Assembly: GCF_018614135.1 (NCBI RefSeq) | Contig: NZ_JAGGOW010000087.1 | Coordinates: forward strand, 1-33,467 | Length of the DNA: 33,467 nucleotides | Reading direction: 5' to 3' | Source of the DNA: Streptomyces sp. ISL-66 | GTDB taxonomy: Bacteria > Actinomycetota > Actinomycetes > Streptomycetales > Streptomycetaceae | Shown: positions 15,905 through 23,524 of the stretch, one piece after another | How the letters are laid out: every line of letters begins with the position of its first letter | Position numbering within the stretch: the stretch's first letter is position 1 | Made by a program: the position numbers and the translations under genes | The notes under the pieces: model-generated | What the model was told of the DNA's origin: nothing | The model's input: the letters and a program-made list of their open reading frames with translations, nothing else | Database searches by the model: none

Positions 15905-17134
15905 GTGAAGTCGACCCGCATGCGGCTGCCCCGGATGTGCGCGGCCGTGGCCGCCGCAGGTGTGCTCATCGCTCCGGCGGTCGCAGGTTCCGCGTACGGG
16001 GCGAGCGCTCCGGCGCTCACCGCTCCCGCCGGCCCCTCCCCGGACGCCGACTCGGACTTCCCGCAACTGACGCCGGCCGTCGCGGCGCGACTGGACACGG
16101 CCGTCCGCCAGGTCATGAGCGAGGCGCGGGTACCGGGAGTGACGGTGGGCCTGTGGGCACCCGGCAAGGGTAGCTACGTGAAGAGCTTCGGCGTGGCGGA
16201 CAAGGCGACCGGCGCGCCCATGAAGCCCGATCTTCACGTGCGCATCGGCAGCGAGACCAAGACGTTCACCGTCACCGCCCTCCTCCAACTGGTCGACCAG
16301 GGAAAGCTCAGCCTGGACGATCCCATCGGCAAGTACATCGCCGATGTCCCGAACGGGGACCGCATCACCCTGCGCGAACTGGCCGGCATGCGCAGCGGGC
16401 TCTTCAACTACAGCCTGGACCCGGACTTCATCAAGAAGTTCCAAGCCGATCCGGAACAGTCCTTCACACCGAAGCAGTTGCTCGACTACTCCTTCGAGAA
16501 CCCCGTGCAGTTCCAGCCGGGCGCGCAGTTCGACTACTCCAACACCAACCTGATCCTGCTCGGCCTGGTGGTGGAGAAGATCACCGGCCGCCCGATCCAC
16601 GAGGTCATCGAGCAGGACGTCGTGAAGCCGGCCGGACTGCACCGCACCGTCTTCCCCACGAGTGCCGCGATGCCGGATCCCCACGCGCAGGGCTACACGA
16701 ACCAGACGGCCTCGGGCAAGACCGAGAACTCGACCGACTGGAACCCCTCCTGGGCGTGGGCCGCCGGAGAGATGGTCTCCGACCTGCAGGACCTCCGCAG
16801 TTGGGCACACACCCTCGCCACCGGCACCCTCCTGACACCCGCGACCCAGTCCGAGCGCCTGAAGACGACCCCGATGAACGTTCCCGGTGACGGCTACGGG
16901 CTCGGCATCTTCAACGTCCAGGGCTGGATCGGCCACAACGGCTCCATCCCGGGCTACGAAGTCCTCCCCGTCTACCTGCCCGAGGCGCGGGCCACGATGG
17001 TCATCGTCCTCAATACCGACAGCCAGAGCGAAGGCCAGGAGCCCAGCACGCTCTTCGGCGAGGCGGTCACCCAGATCGTGACCCCCGACCACGTGTACCC
17101 CGGACACAAGCCGTTGGCCCCGAAGCCCAGCTGA
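15905..17134 (+). CDS. Secreted serine hydrolase (beta-lactamase / DD-peptidase fold)
   Basis: A 409-aa penicillin-recognising enzyme of the class C beta-lactamase/D-Ala-D-Ala carboxypeptidase family. A Sec signal peptide covers about residues 1-32 (basic start, then AAVAAAGVLIAPAVAG, cut near AYG|AS). Catalytic motifs are S116-E-T-K119 (IGSETKTF), Y211-S-N213 (FDYSNTN) and H344-N-G346 (GHNGSIPGY), the last replacing KTG as in class C-like esterases and DD-peptidases. It probably acts outside the membrane on cell-wall peptides or esters. The GTG start follows AGGAG at 15894-15898. The frame continues upstream, but without a ribosome site. Confidence 0.93.
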   Translation: MKSTRMRLPRMCAAVAAAGVLIAPAVAGSAYGASAPALTAPAGPSPDADSDFPQLTPAVAARLDTAVRQVMSEARVPGVTVGLWAPGKGSYVKSFGVADKATGAPMKPDLHVRIGSETKTFTVTALLQLVDQGKLSLDDPIGKYIADVPNGDRITLRELAGMRSGLFNYSLDPDFIKKFQADPEQSFTPKQLLDYSFENPVQFQPGAQFDYSNTNLILLGLVVEKITGRPIHEVIEQDVVKPAGLHRTVFPTSAAMPDPHAQGYTNQTASGKTENSTDWNPSWAWAAGEMVSDLQDLRSWAHTLATGTLLTPATQSERLKTTPMNVPGDGYGLGIFNVQGWIGHNGSIPGYEVLPVYLPEARATMVIVLNTDSQSEGQEPSTLFGEAVTQIVTPDHVYPGHKPLAPKPS

Positions 17135-17158
17135 CACTTCGCCCCACCCCGCCCCCGA

Positions 17159-17200
17159 ACCGGCCGGCTCCTCGGGATGCTCTTCCCGGAGCCGGCCGGT
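17159..17200. terminator. Bidirectional terminator hairpin
   Basis: ACCGGCCGGCTCC (17159-17171) and GGAGCCGGCCGGT (17188-17200) form a perfect 13-bp stem. The loop can fold further through CGGGA/TCCCG. It separates the convergent serine hydrolase and ABC permease genes. The arms share 12 identical nucleotides with the hairpin at 31289-31329. Confidence 0.8.
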
Positions 17201-17256
17201 CGCGTCGCGTTCGCCGTGGAGCCCGTCCGGGTCGCCCGTCTGGGTCGCCCTGTGCG

Positions 17257-18006
17257 TCACGCGTCCCGGCGCCGCAGGGACAGCCAGCCGCCGGTCACCG
17301 CGACCAGGGCCCACAGGGCCAGTACCCCGAGGCCTGTCCAGGGGGCGAGGCCCGTCGACGTGTCCAGCCGCATCATCATCTGGCCCGCACGGTCCGGCAG
17401 GAACCGGGCGACGCCCTCGGAAGCCGCGCCGAGCACGAAGGACACGATCAGAGTGAAGGGTATGAGCAGGCTCAGGACGGCGGTGGCACTGCGCAGCACT
17501 GCCGTCAGTCCGGCCGCCAGCAGGGCCATCAGCGCCAGGTACGCGCCGCAGCCGAACACCGCACGGTACGTACCCGGGCTGCCCAGATCCAGGGCGTAGG
17601 ATCCCATGAACGCCTGGCCTCCGAGGAACGTGGCCAGTGCGGCGACCTGGCCGACCACGAGGGCCACCGCGCCCACCACGACCATCTTGGACAGGTAGAG
17701 CCGCGCCCGGTTCGGCACCGCGGTCAGCGACGTGCGCAGGGCGCCGTCGTGGAATTCGCAGGACAGGGCGGTCGCGCCGAAGGCGAAGGCGGCGATCTGG
17801 CCGAAGTTGAGGCTGTAGAAGGCCGCGAGGAGCGGGTCGTCCCCCATGCTGCCGGCTTCCGCCTGACCGATCATCGCGGCCACCAGTACCTGGATTCCCA
17901 GGGTGACGGCGAAGATGCATATCAGCGCCGCGAAGGTGCCGCGCAGGGACCGTATCTTGATCCATTCCGCGTGCAGGACGGGGACGGTGGGCAGAGCGGT
18001 GCTCAT
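17257..18006 (-). CDS. ABC-2 type transporter permease
   Basis: A 249-aa membrane protein with about six hydrophobic segments (near 24-46, 63-81, 108-130, 150-172, 177-194 and 222-242). The layout is that of ABC-2 permeases (AEWIKIRSLRGTF at the start, CEFHDGALRTSLTAVPNRARLYLSKM between segments 2 and 3, SLRRRDA at the end). It should pair with the ATPase encoded just upstream. The ATG at 18006 has AAGGAGG before it, and the gap to the upstream stop is 26 bp, so the two form an operon. The substrate is unknown; such exporters often handle antimicrobial peptides or cell-envelope-active compounds. Confidence 0.9.
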   Translation of the reverse strand: MSTALPTVPVLHAEWIKIRSLRGTFAALICIFAVTLGIQVLVAAMIGQAEAGSMGDDPLLAAFYSLNFGQIAAFAFGATALSCEFHDGALRTSLTAVPNRARLYLSKMVVVGAVALVVGQVAALATFLGGQAFMGSYALDLGSPGTYRAVFGCGAYLALMALLAAGLTAVLRSATAVLSLLIPFTLIVSFVLGAASEGVARFLPDRAGQMMMRLDTSTGLAPWTGLGVLALWALVAVTGGWLSLRRRDA

Positions 18007-18032
18007 GGGGAAGCCTCCTTGGAAGGGGTGGA

Positions 18033-18944
18033 TCAGCGGGTGGCGGCGAACTGGGCGCTGCCCGCGGTCAGGTCGAGGTAGGCCTGCTCCAGCGAGGCCC
18101 GTTCGTCGGTCAGCTCCAGCATCGGAATGCCTTCGCGGGCGGCTATGACACCGAGTCGCTCGGCCTGTATGCCGTCGACCGTCCACCGGCCGCCCTCGGC
18201 GGTGACCAGTTCGAGGTCGTCGTGGGCGAGGACCGCCCGCAGCCGGACCGGGTCGGTGGTGCGCAGCCGTACCCTCGGGGCGCTGCGGGCGTCGATGAAC
18301 TCCTCCATCGAGGTGTCGGCCAGGAGCTTGCCCGCCCCGAGGACGATCAGGTGGTCGGCGAGGGCCGCGGTCTCCGTCATCAGGTGGCTGGAGACGAGGA
18401 CCGTGCGCCCCTCGGCCGCCAGGCCGCGCATGAGCTCGCGGATCCAGATGATGCCTTCGGGGTCGAGCCCGTTGGTCGGCTCGTCAAGCAGCAGCACCTC
18501 GGGGTCTCCGAGCAGTGCGGCCGCTATGCCGAGGCGCTGGCGCATCCCCAGCGAGAAGGTCTTGATCCGCCGCTTGGCGGCCGGGGCTATCCCCGACTGC
18601 TCAAGGACCGCCTCCACCCGGCTCATCGGGATGCGGTTGGCCGCGGCGAGGAAACGCAGGTGGTCGCGGGCCGTGCGGCCGCCGTGCGCCGACTGCGCGT
18701 CCAGCAGTGCGCCCACCCGGTGGAGGGGATCGGGAATCTCGGTGAACCGCCGGCCGCCGATGGTGGCCGTCCCGGAGGTGATCCGGTCCAGGCCCAGCAG
18801 CAGCCTCATCGTGGTCGATTTCCCGGCGCCGTTGGGCCCCAGGAAACCGGTGACGCGGCCGGGCATGACATCGAAGGTGAGGTGGTCCACGGCCCGGGTC
18901 CGGCCGAATTCCTTGGTCAGTTCTCGAATCTCGATGCTGTTCAT
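18033..18944 (-). CDS. ABC transporter ATP-binding protein
   Basis: A 303-aa ABC ATPase of the CcmA/drug-exporter type. Walker A is GPNGAGKST (36-44), the signature SLGMRQRLG (131-139) replaces LSGGQ, Walker B is VLLLDE (150-155), and the H-loop is SSH (H187). The C-terminal third (about 215-303) is the accessory domain usual in BcrA-like exporters. It is divergent from the histidine kinase gene and probably controlled by that two-component system. No ribosome site precedes the ATG. GAACCT lies 6 nt upstream on the minus strand, so a leaderless mRNA is possible. Confidence 0.93.
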   Translation of the reverse strand: MNSIEIRELTKEFGRTRAVDHLTFDVMPGRVTGFLGPNGAGKSTTMRLLLGLDRITSGTATIGGRRFTEIPDPLHRVGALLDAQSAHGGRTARDHLRFLAAANRIPMSRVEAVLEQSGIAPAAKRRIKTFSLGMRQRLGIAAALLGDPEVLLLDEPTNGLDPEGIIWIRELMRGLAAEGRTVLVSSHLMTETAALADHLIVLGAGKLLADTSMEEFIDARSAPRVRLRTTDPVRLRAVLAHDDLELVTAEGGRWTVDGIQAERLGVIAAREGIPMLELTDERASLEQAYLDLTAGSAQFAATR

Positions 18945-18970
18945 GTCTCAAGGTTCGCCGCCGGCCCCCT

Positions 18971-19018
18971 CCCTCTTCCTCCCCCGTGCGAGGGTTCCCT
19001 CTCCCCCACGTGGGGGAG
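18971..19018. promoter_or_regulatory. Two palindromes between ABC exporter and two-component system
   Basis: CTCCCCCACGTGGGGGAG (19001-19018) is a perfect 18-bp palindrome. CCTCCCCCGTGCGAGG (18978-18993) is a related, imperfect one (6 of 8 pairs), with centres 24 bp apart. The sites lie between the candidate -10 hexamers of the two divergent units and upstream of both, where a NarL-type response regulator would act as activator. Other regulators are possible. Confidence 0.55.
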
Positions 19019-19052
19019 CCGCGGCGATGCCCTGACCTGCCACGCTGTGGGG

Positions 19053-20246
19053 ATGCACCGACTGTTCCGCGCCGCGCTCCAACCAGTGACCTATTCACGC
19101 TGGGTGCACCTGTGCGTGCCCATCCTGATGCTGGCCGTCTGGATGTTCATAGAGCCCGCGGCTCCGTGGGTACCCCTGCTGATCGTCATCCCGATGGCAC
19201 TGTTGCCCTGGATGCGGCTGGCCGAGGGGCTCCAGGCGCAGTTCCTCCTCACACCGCCCGAGCGGGGCGCCCAGGGCGAGCGGGAGACCGAGGAGAACAG
19301 CTTCAGCACCGTCGCGTCCAGGAAGTGGAGCGACCGCTGGCGGACCTTGCTGTGGCTGGAGATACGGCTCGTCGTATCGCTGGTCACCACGATGGCCACG
19401 GTGTGGCTGCCGGTGCTGACGGTCCAGCTGATCACGACCGCGCTCGGCGGGACGGTCACCGACGACAATCTGCTGCCGTTCCCCCTCCCCTCCTGGGTGG
19501 CTTGGCTGCTGGCACCCGTACCGCTGGTCCTGCTGCTCGTCCTCGTGATCCTGCTCGGCGAGATGATCACCACCATCGGCCGCCGGCTGCTGGGGCCCTC
19601 GGCCGCGGAGCGGTTCACCGCCCTGGAGGTGCGTACCGAGCAGTTGTTGGAGCGCACCCGCATCGCGCGGGAGCTGCACGACTCGATCGGCCACGCGCTG
19701 ACCGTGGCGGTCGTCCAGGCGGGAGCCGCGCGGGCGGCGGGCGACCCGGAGTTCACCGACCGCGCGCTGGGCGCGATCGAGGAGACGGGCCGGGCCGCGC
19801 TGGAGGATCTGGAACGGGTGCTGCTCGTCCTGCGGGAGTCCGGTCGGCGGCCCTCCCAGCGGCCGACGTTGGCGGAGGCGGACCGGCTGCTCGAGTCGGC
19901 GCGCGCCTCGGGCGCCACGGTCGACGCGCAACTGGTCGGCCCCTTGGACCAGTTGCCGGAGCGGGTCACCCAGGAGGGGTACCGGATCCTGCAGGAGGCG
20001 CTCACCAATGTGCTGAGGCACTGCGGTCCCGTGCCGGTACGGGTGCGTGTCGGCATGGTCTCCGACCGGCTGGATCTGGAGGTGACCAATCCGCTGCCGG
20101 ACCGGCCCACAGTCATGGCCGGCAGCGGCAGCGGGCTGCGCGGCATGCGGGAGCGGGCCGCACTGCTCGGCGGGGAAGCCGAGACCGGCCTGTACAAGGG
20201 GGGTTGGCGGGTGCGCGCACGGCTTCCGCTGAAGCGAATACGCTGA
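19053..20246 (+). CDS. Sensor histidine kinase (HisKA_3 / NarL type)
   Basis: A 397-aa membrane sensor kinase. Hydrophobic segments at about 20-52, 100-130 and 148-172 form the membrane part, with little extracellular domain, as in intramembrane-sensing DesK/LiaS-like kinases. The phospho-acceptor is H209 in TRIARELHDSIGHALTVAVVQ. The ATPase domain follows with EALTNVLRHCG (N box) and GSGSGLRGMRERAALLGGEAE (G box). The ATG at 19053 is chosen by homology of the N-terminus; GTG 19047 is two codons earlier. It has no ribosome site, but CACGCT ends 6 nt upstream. The response regulator follows after 4 bp. Confidence 0.93.
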   Translation: MHRLFRAALQPVTYSRWVHLCVPILMLAVWMFIEPAAPWVPLLIVIPMALLPWMRLAEGLQAQFLLTPPERGAQGERETEENSFSTVASRKWSDRWRTLLWLEIRLVVSLVTTMATVWLPVLTVQLITTALGGTVTDDNLLPFPLPSWVAWLLAPVPLVLLLVLVILLGEMITTIGRRLLGPSAAERFTALEVRTEQLLERTRIARELHDSIGHALTVAVVQAGAARAAGDPEFTDRALGAIEETGRAALEDLERVLLVLRESGRRPSQRPTLAEADRLLESARASGATVDAQLVGPLDQLPERVTQEGYRILQEALTNVLRHCGPVPVRVRVGMVSDRLDLEVTNPLPDRPTVMAGSGSGLRGMRERAALLGGEAETGLYKGGWRVRARLPLKRIR

Positions 20247-20250
20247 CCGG

Positions 20251-20901
20251 ATGCCGGTTACCGTACTGCTCGTCGACGACGAACCCCTGGTGCGCGCGGG
20301 TCTGCGCGCGGTCCTGGACGCCCAGCCCGACATCAAGGTGGTCGGGGAGGCCGCCGACGGTGCCTCGGTGGTCCCTCTGGTGCGGCAACTGCGACCGGAT
20401 GTCGTGGCCATGGACGTCCGGATGCCGTTGCTCGACGGGATCGAGGCGACGCGCGCGGTCCTGCGTTCCGTGGACTCCCCGCCGAAGATCCTCGTGGTCA
20501 CCACGTTCGAGAACGACGAGTACGTCTACCAGGCGCTGCGGGCCGGCGCGGACGGGTTCCTGCTCAAGCGGGCCCGGCCGTCGGAGATCGTGCACGCGGT
20601 ACGGCTGGTGGCGGAGGGCGAGACGCTGCTCTTCCCGGCGGCGGTGCGCTCGCTGGCCGCCGAGTACGGGAACCGGCAGGCGCGGACGATGCTGGAGCGG
20701 GCCGCGCTGACCGAGCGGGAGGCGGCCGTGCTGCGGCTGATGTCGAAGGGGCTGACCAATGTCGAAATCGCCCGCGAGCTGATCGTCGGGACGGAGACGG
20801 TGAAATCCCACGTGAGCGCGATCCTGGCGAAGCTGGGGGCGCGGGACCGGACCCAGGCCGTGATCGCGGCGTACGAGTCGGGGTTCGTGGCGCCTGCCTG
20901 A
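20251..20901 (+). CDS. NarL/FixJ family response regulator
   Basis: A 216-aa response regulator. The receiver domain (1-118) has acidic D9-D10, phospho-acceptor D55 (VVAMDVRMPLLDG), T84 (LVVTTFEND) and K105 (GFLLKRA). A LuxR-type helix-turn-helix occupies about 150-210 (LTEREAAVLRLMSKGLTNVEIARELIVGTETVKSHVSAILAKL). It starts 4 bp after the kinase stop and should be phosphorylated by it. The likely target is the divergent ABC exporter and its own operon through the palindromes at 18971-19018. Confidence 0.95.
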   Translation: MPVTVLLVDDEPLVRAGLRAVLDAQPDIKVVGEAADGASVVPLVRQLRPDVVAMDVRMPLLDGIEATRAVLRSVDSPPKILVVTTFENDEYVYQALRAGADGFLLKRARPSEIVHAVRLVAEGETLLFPAAVRSLAAEYGNRQARTMLERAALTEREAAVLRLMSKGLTNVEIARELIVGTETVKSHVSAILAKLGARDRTQAVIAAYESGFVAPA

Positions 20902-20982
20902 CCGCCGCCGGGACAGGCGGGCGGGGAGGGGCTGATTCCGGCCGATGGGGGGCTGCTTCTCGCCGTCGTACCGGGTCCGCAG

Positions 20983-20988
20983 TACGAT
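20983..20988 (+). promoter_or_regulatory. Possible -10 element of the ROK gene
   Basis: TACGAT fits TANNNT and lies 35 bp before the TTG start and 22 bp before the GGGAGGA ribosome site. The region where a -35 is expected (20960-20965) does not match TTGACA, so support is limited. Confidence 0.35.
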
Positions 20989-21023
20989 CCGGCTGACAAG
21001 CTCGCTCGCTGGGAGGACACACG

Positions 21024-22181
21024 TTGGGGCAGCTGACCGGCGGGGACCCCTCGCTGCTCCGGCGGATCAATTCCGCCGTGGTACTGCGGGCACTGCGCGC
21101 GGCCGAGGCGCCGACCCTCACCGACCTCACACGGGTGACCGGGCTCTCCCGGCCGACCGTCGAAGGAGTCGTCGAGGGACTCATCGGTACCGGGCTCGTC
21201 GTCGAAGCCGGTGCCGAGGAAGGCGCGCGGCGCCAGGGCCGGCCTGCCAGGCGGTTCCGCTTCCGCGCCGAAGCCGGGCACCTGCTCGGTGTGGAGATCG
21301 GCTCGCACAGGATCGCGGTGCTGCTGTCCGGCCTGGACGGCCGGGTGATCGGCGCCGGAACCAAGGAGGTCGCCGAAACGGCGTCCGCCGACGAGCGGCT
21401 GGAGAAGGTCCGGACGGCGGTGGCCGACCTGCTGCGCAAGGCCGGGGTACCCCGTGACTCCCTTCGGGTGGTCGGCGTGGGCAGCCCCGGGATCGTGGAG
21501 GCCGACGGCACCGTCCGACTCTGCACGGCGCTGCCCGGCTGGACCGGGCTGCCCCTCGGGGAACGGCTGCGCCGCTCCTTCCGCTGCCCGGTGCAGGTGG
21601 AGAACGACGCCAATGCCGCGGCGGTGGCCGAGCACTGGAAGGGCGCGGCGAGGGACACCGACGACATGGTCTTCGTGATGGCCGGACTCAGCCCCGGCGC
21701 GGGCTCTCTGATCGGCGGCCGTCTGCACCGCGGCTTCGGCGGGGCGGCCGGGGAGATCGGCGCACTGCACCTGCTGGGCCGCGAGGTCACGCCGGAGCGG
21801 CTGCTGTCGACGACCGGCGAGCCGCTGCATCCGCTGGACGAGCCGGCCGTGACGGAGGTCTTCGCGATGGCCAAGCGCGGTGACAGTGGTGCGGTGGCCG
21901 CGGTGGAGCGGTTCCTTCAGCGGCTGGTGCACGACGTGGCGGCGCTGGTCCTGGCGATGGATCCGGAGCTGGTCGTGGTCGGCGGCTGGGCGGCCGGTCT
22001 GGATGGAATCCTGGAGCCCTTGCGCCGGGAGCTGGAGCGGTACTGCCTGCGCCCACCACGCGTGGCCCTGTCCCTGCTGGGCGAGGCGGCGGTGGCGACC
22101 GGGGCGTTGCGGCTGGCGCTGGACCACGTGGAGGAAGAGCTGTTCGCGGTGGAGAAAACGGTGACGGCCCGCCGCCGCTGA
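21024..22181 (+). CDS. ROK-family transcriptional regulator lacking the zinc motif
   Basis: A 385-aa ROK protein. An N-terminal winged helix (about 15-65, VVLRALRAAEAPTLTDLTRVTGLSRPTVEGVVEGL) is followed by a sugar-kinase-like domain (LGVEIGSHRIAVLL at 88-101, GVGSPGIVE, ENDANAAA with D195, GGAAGEIGALHL). The usual CxCGxxGC zinc-binding motif after GEIGH is missing: the sequence continues LLGREVTPERLLSTTG without cysteines. The GEIGH histidine is also displaced. It is therefore probably a repressor/activator rather than a kinase, with altered ligand binding. The TTG start is supported by GGGAGGA at 21011-21017. The ligand is unknown. Confidence 0.9.
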   Translation: MGQLTGGDPSLLRRINSAVVLRALRAAEAPTLTDLTRVTGLSRPTVEGVVEGLIGTGLVVEAGAEEGARRQGRPARRFRFRAEAGHLLGVEIGSHRIAVLLSGLDGRVIGAGTKEVAETASADERLEKVRTAVADLLRKAGVPRDSLRVVGVGSPGIVEADGTVRLCTALPGWTGLPLGERLRRSFRCPVQVENDANAAAVAEHWKGAARDTDDMVFVMAGLSPGAGSLIGGRLHRGFGGAAGEIGALHLLGREVTPERLLSTTGEPLHPLDEPAVTEVFAMAKRGDSGAVAAVERFLQRLVHDVAALVLAMDPELVVVGGWAAGLDGILEPLRRELERYCLRPPRVALSLLGEAAVATGALRLALDHVEEELFAVEKTVTARRR

Positions 22182-22218
22182 TTCCCCGCGGGAGCGGGCC
22201 GTACGGTGCGCGATCCCG

Positions 22219-22370
22219 TAGGTGACCCGCTTACGTGATCCGGGTACGTGATCGCGGACGTGACGCCGTACGGAGCCGGGTGCGGGAGCGGATATGTGAC
22301 CCGCGTGCAGGAGCCGGGTACGGGAGCCGGGTGCGAGATCCGGTGATAGCAATCCCGGTAGTGATCCGGG
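22219..22370. repeat. Degenerate ~13-bp tandem repeat array, 12 units
   Basis: Twelve consecutive units of 11-15 bp follow the consensus TACGTGAnCCGGG; the best copies are TACGTGATCCGGG (22232), TACGTGATCGCGG (22245) and TACGGGAGCCGGG (22319). The array starts 37 bp after the ROK stop and its last unit merges into the hairpin at 22366-22396. It fills about half of the convergent gap. A minus-strand reading frame across it is a shadow. Confidence 0.75.
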
Positions 22371-22396
22371 CGGCCGGTCCCGGTCCGGCCGCCCGG
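22366..22396 (+). terminator. Strong hairpin downstream of the ROK gene
   Basis: CCGGGCGGCCGG (22366-22377) and CCGGCCGCCCGG (22385-22396) form a perfect 12-bp stem with a 7-nt loop, TCCCGGT. It is the likely rho-independent end of ROK transcripts that read through the repeat array. Confidence 0.7.
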
Positions 22397-22439
22397 CCGT
22401 CCGCCTCCCGGACCTTGCGCCGCCGGAAACCGGAGCGGA

Positions 22440-22461
22440 CCGGCCCTCCGTGGAGGGCCGG
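22440..22461 (-). terminator. Terminator hairpin of the GntR gene
   Basis: CCGGCCCTC (22440-22448) and GAGGGCCGG (22453-22461) form a perfect 9-bp stem with a CGTG loop, 8 bp after the stop codon of the minus-strand GntR gene. Confidence 0.7.
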
Positions 22462-22469
22462 CCGGTGGC

Positions 22470-23228
22470 TCAGGAAGCGACGCGCGCGTCGTGGGTGATC
22501 TGTACGTCGCCCGAGTCTCCGAAGGTGAGGCGGCAGGTGTCCGCACGGTAGGTAGCCACCGAGACGGCCGCCGTCCCCGCCGCCGTGAAGTAGCGGGTGG
22601 TGACCAGGAGGACCGGGGCTCCGGGCAGCCGGTCCAGCTCCTTCGCGTCGTCCGCGCGCGCCGAACCGAGCTCCACCGAGCGGTCCTGGCCGTCGAGGAC
22701 GAGCCGCTGCAGCTCGCGCATGACGGCGCGGGCGCGCGCCGGACCTGCCGGGACGTCGATCGCGGAGAGTCCGGGCACCGAAGCGGCCGGCACGTACAGC
22801 AGCTCGGCCGCGACGGACTGCCCCTGCTCGACGCGGGTCCGGCGCACCGCGAGGACCAGTTCGCCCGGGGCGGTGCCGAGGAGCCCCAGGACCGCCGCAC
22901 CCGGCACGGCTTCCGCCGCGTCCACCGGCTCCCAGCCGTCGGTGCTCTCACCGGGCCAGCTGTGCCGCGCGCCACCCACGTCCACGCCGACGCGCGGCGG
23001 GGCGACCGTGGTGCCGACGCCGCGGCGGCGCTGCAGACGGCCTTCGAGCTCGAGCTGCTCCAGGGCCTGGCGCAGGGTCGCGCGGGCGACGCCGAAGCGG
23101 GCGGCGAGCTCCCGCTCGTTGGGCAGGACTTCGCCGACGGCGAAGTCCTGGTCGAGCGCCTCACTGAGGACGGTCTTCAGGTGCCAGTACTTCGGCTCCG
23201 GCACCGATTCGAGCTGCGTGGTCCCCAC
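22470..23228 (-). CDS. GntR-family (HutC/DasR-like) regulator
   Basis: A 252-aa regulator. The winged-helix GntR domain (about 12-77) has PKYWHLKTVLSEALDQDFAVGEVLPNERELAARFGVARATLRQALEQLELEGRLQRRRGVGT, the same plan as DasR (PKYYRLK...VPPERTLAAEF...TTVRQAL...GRL...GKGT). A UTRA ligand domain follows at about 95-240. It is a DasR paralogue, not DasR itself, judging from the divergent effector domain. The GTG start has AGGAGGAG upstream. A DasR-like operator overlaps its -35 (23339-23352), predicting autoregulation. The effector is unknown; DasR itself responds to amino-sugar phosphates. Confidence 0.9.
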   Translation of the reverse strand: MGTTQLESVPEPKYWHLKTVLSEALDQDFAVGEVLPNERELAARFGVARATLRQALEQLELEGRLQRRRGVGTTVAPPRVGVDVGGARHSWPGESTDGWEPVDAAEAVPGAAVLGLLGTAPGELVLAVRRTRVEQGQSVAAELLYVPAASVPGLSAIDVPAGPARARAVMRELQRLVLDGQDRSVELGSARADDAKELDRLPGAPVLLVTTRYFTAAGTAAVSVATYRADTCRLTFGDSGDVQITHDARVAS

Positions 23229-23317
23229 CCTGACTCCTCCTGCAATCGCTGCAATCGCCGTGTTCCAGCGGCAGTTCCGCGCCCTTGTTTATTAAAGGTT
23301 CCTGCACTATCCCTGCG

Positions 23318-23346
23318 ACGATAGGACGACGCACCCCCTTGGTCAA
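23318..23346 (-). promoter_or_regulatory. Promoter of the GntR gene
   Basis: On the minus strand TTGACC (23346-23341) and TATCGT (23323-23318) are separated by exactly 17 bp, an excellent housekeeping-sigma promoter. The expected transcript start is near 23311, giving a leader of about 80 nt. The -35 hexamer lies inside the palindromic operator. Confidence 0.6.
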
Positions 23347-23352
23347 GACCAA
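23339..23352. promoter_or_regulatory. DasR-type (dre-like) operator TTGGTCAAGACCAA
   Basis: Arms TTGGTC and GACCAA are exact inverted repeats around AA. The core TGGTCAAGACCA differs at one base from the DasR response element TGGTCTAGACCA. It overlaps the -35 of the gene for a DasR-like regulator, so autorepression is the simplest reading. DasR itself could also bind it. Confidence 0.6.
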
Positions 23353-23395
23353 TGCTCGCGCCCTTGCCGGGCAGATCGGGCATATGTATCAAGCC

Positions 23396-23417
23396 GTTCA
23401 CGGGATGTTCGCGGGTT
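23396..23417. promoter_or_regulatory. PHO-box-like direct repeat upstream of the alpha/beta hydrolase
   Basis: GTTCACGGGAT and GTTCGCGGGTT are consecutive 11-bp units. The Streptomyces PhoP box consists of 11-bp direct repeats with core GTTCACC. The same form (GTTCACG, four bases, GTTCGCG) recurs at 24516-24537 before phoD. The site is 108 bp upstream of the hydrolase start. Confidence 0.45.
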
Positions 23418-23524
23418 TCCGGTCCGGAGCTCTTGTTGCCGGGGGCTACCGGGCGGTAATCATGGCGGGACACGCTACTGACAATCTGTCTTGCACCCGC
23501 CGCCCGACCCCGACGAGGAGCAGC

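Larger units (their letters stand above)
23229..23524. promoter_or_regulatory. Divergent control region, GntR gene and alpha/beta hydrolase
   Basis: About 296 bp between divergent starts. It holds, from left, an AT-rich leader piece (TTTATTAAAGG near 23288), the GntR promoter (23318-23346, minus strand), the operator-like TTGGTCAAGACCAA (23339-23352), and a PHO-box-like direct repeat (23396-23417). GAGGAG for the hydrolase is at 23515-23520. No coding sequence is supported. Confidence 0.7.

Noticed and set aside
20902..20924. Inverted repeat after the response regulator (CCGCC/GGCGG)
   Set aside because: Only 5 bp with alternative pairings; too weak to call a terminator.
22200..22400. CRISPR array at the 13-bp repeats
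   Set aside because: Units are directly contiguous and degenerate, with no spacers and no cas genes.
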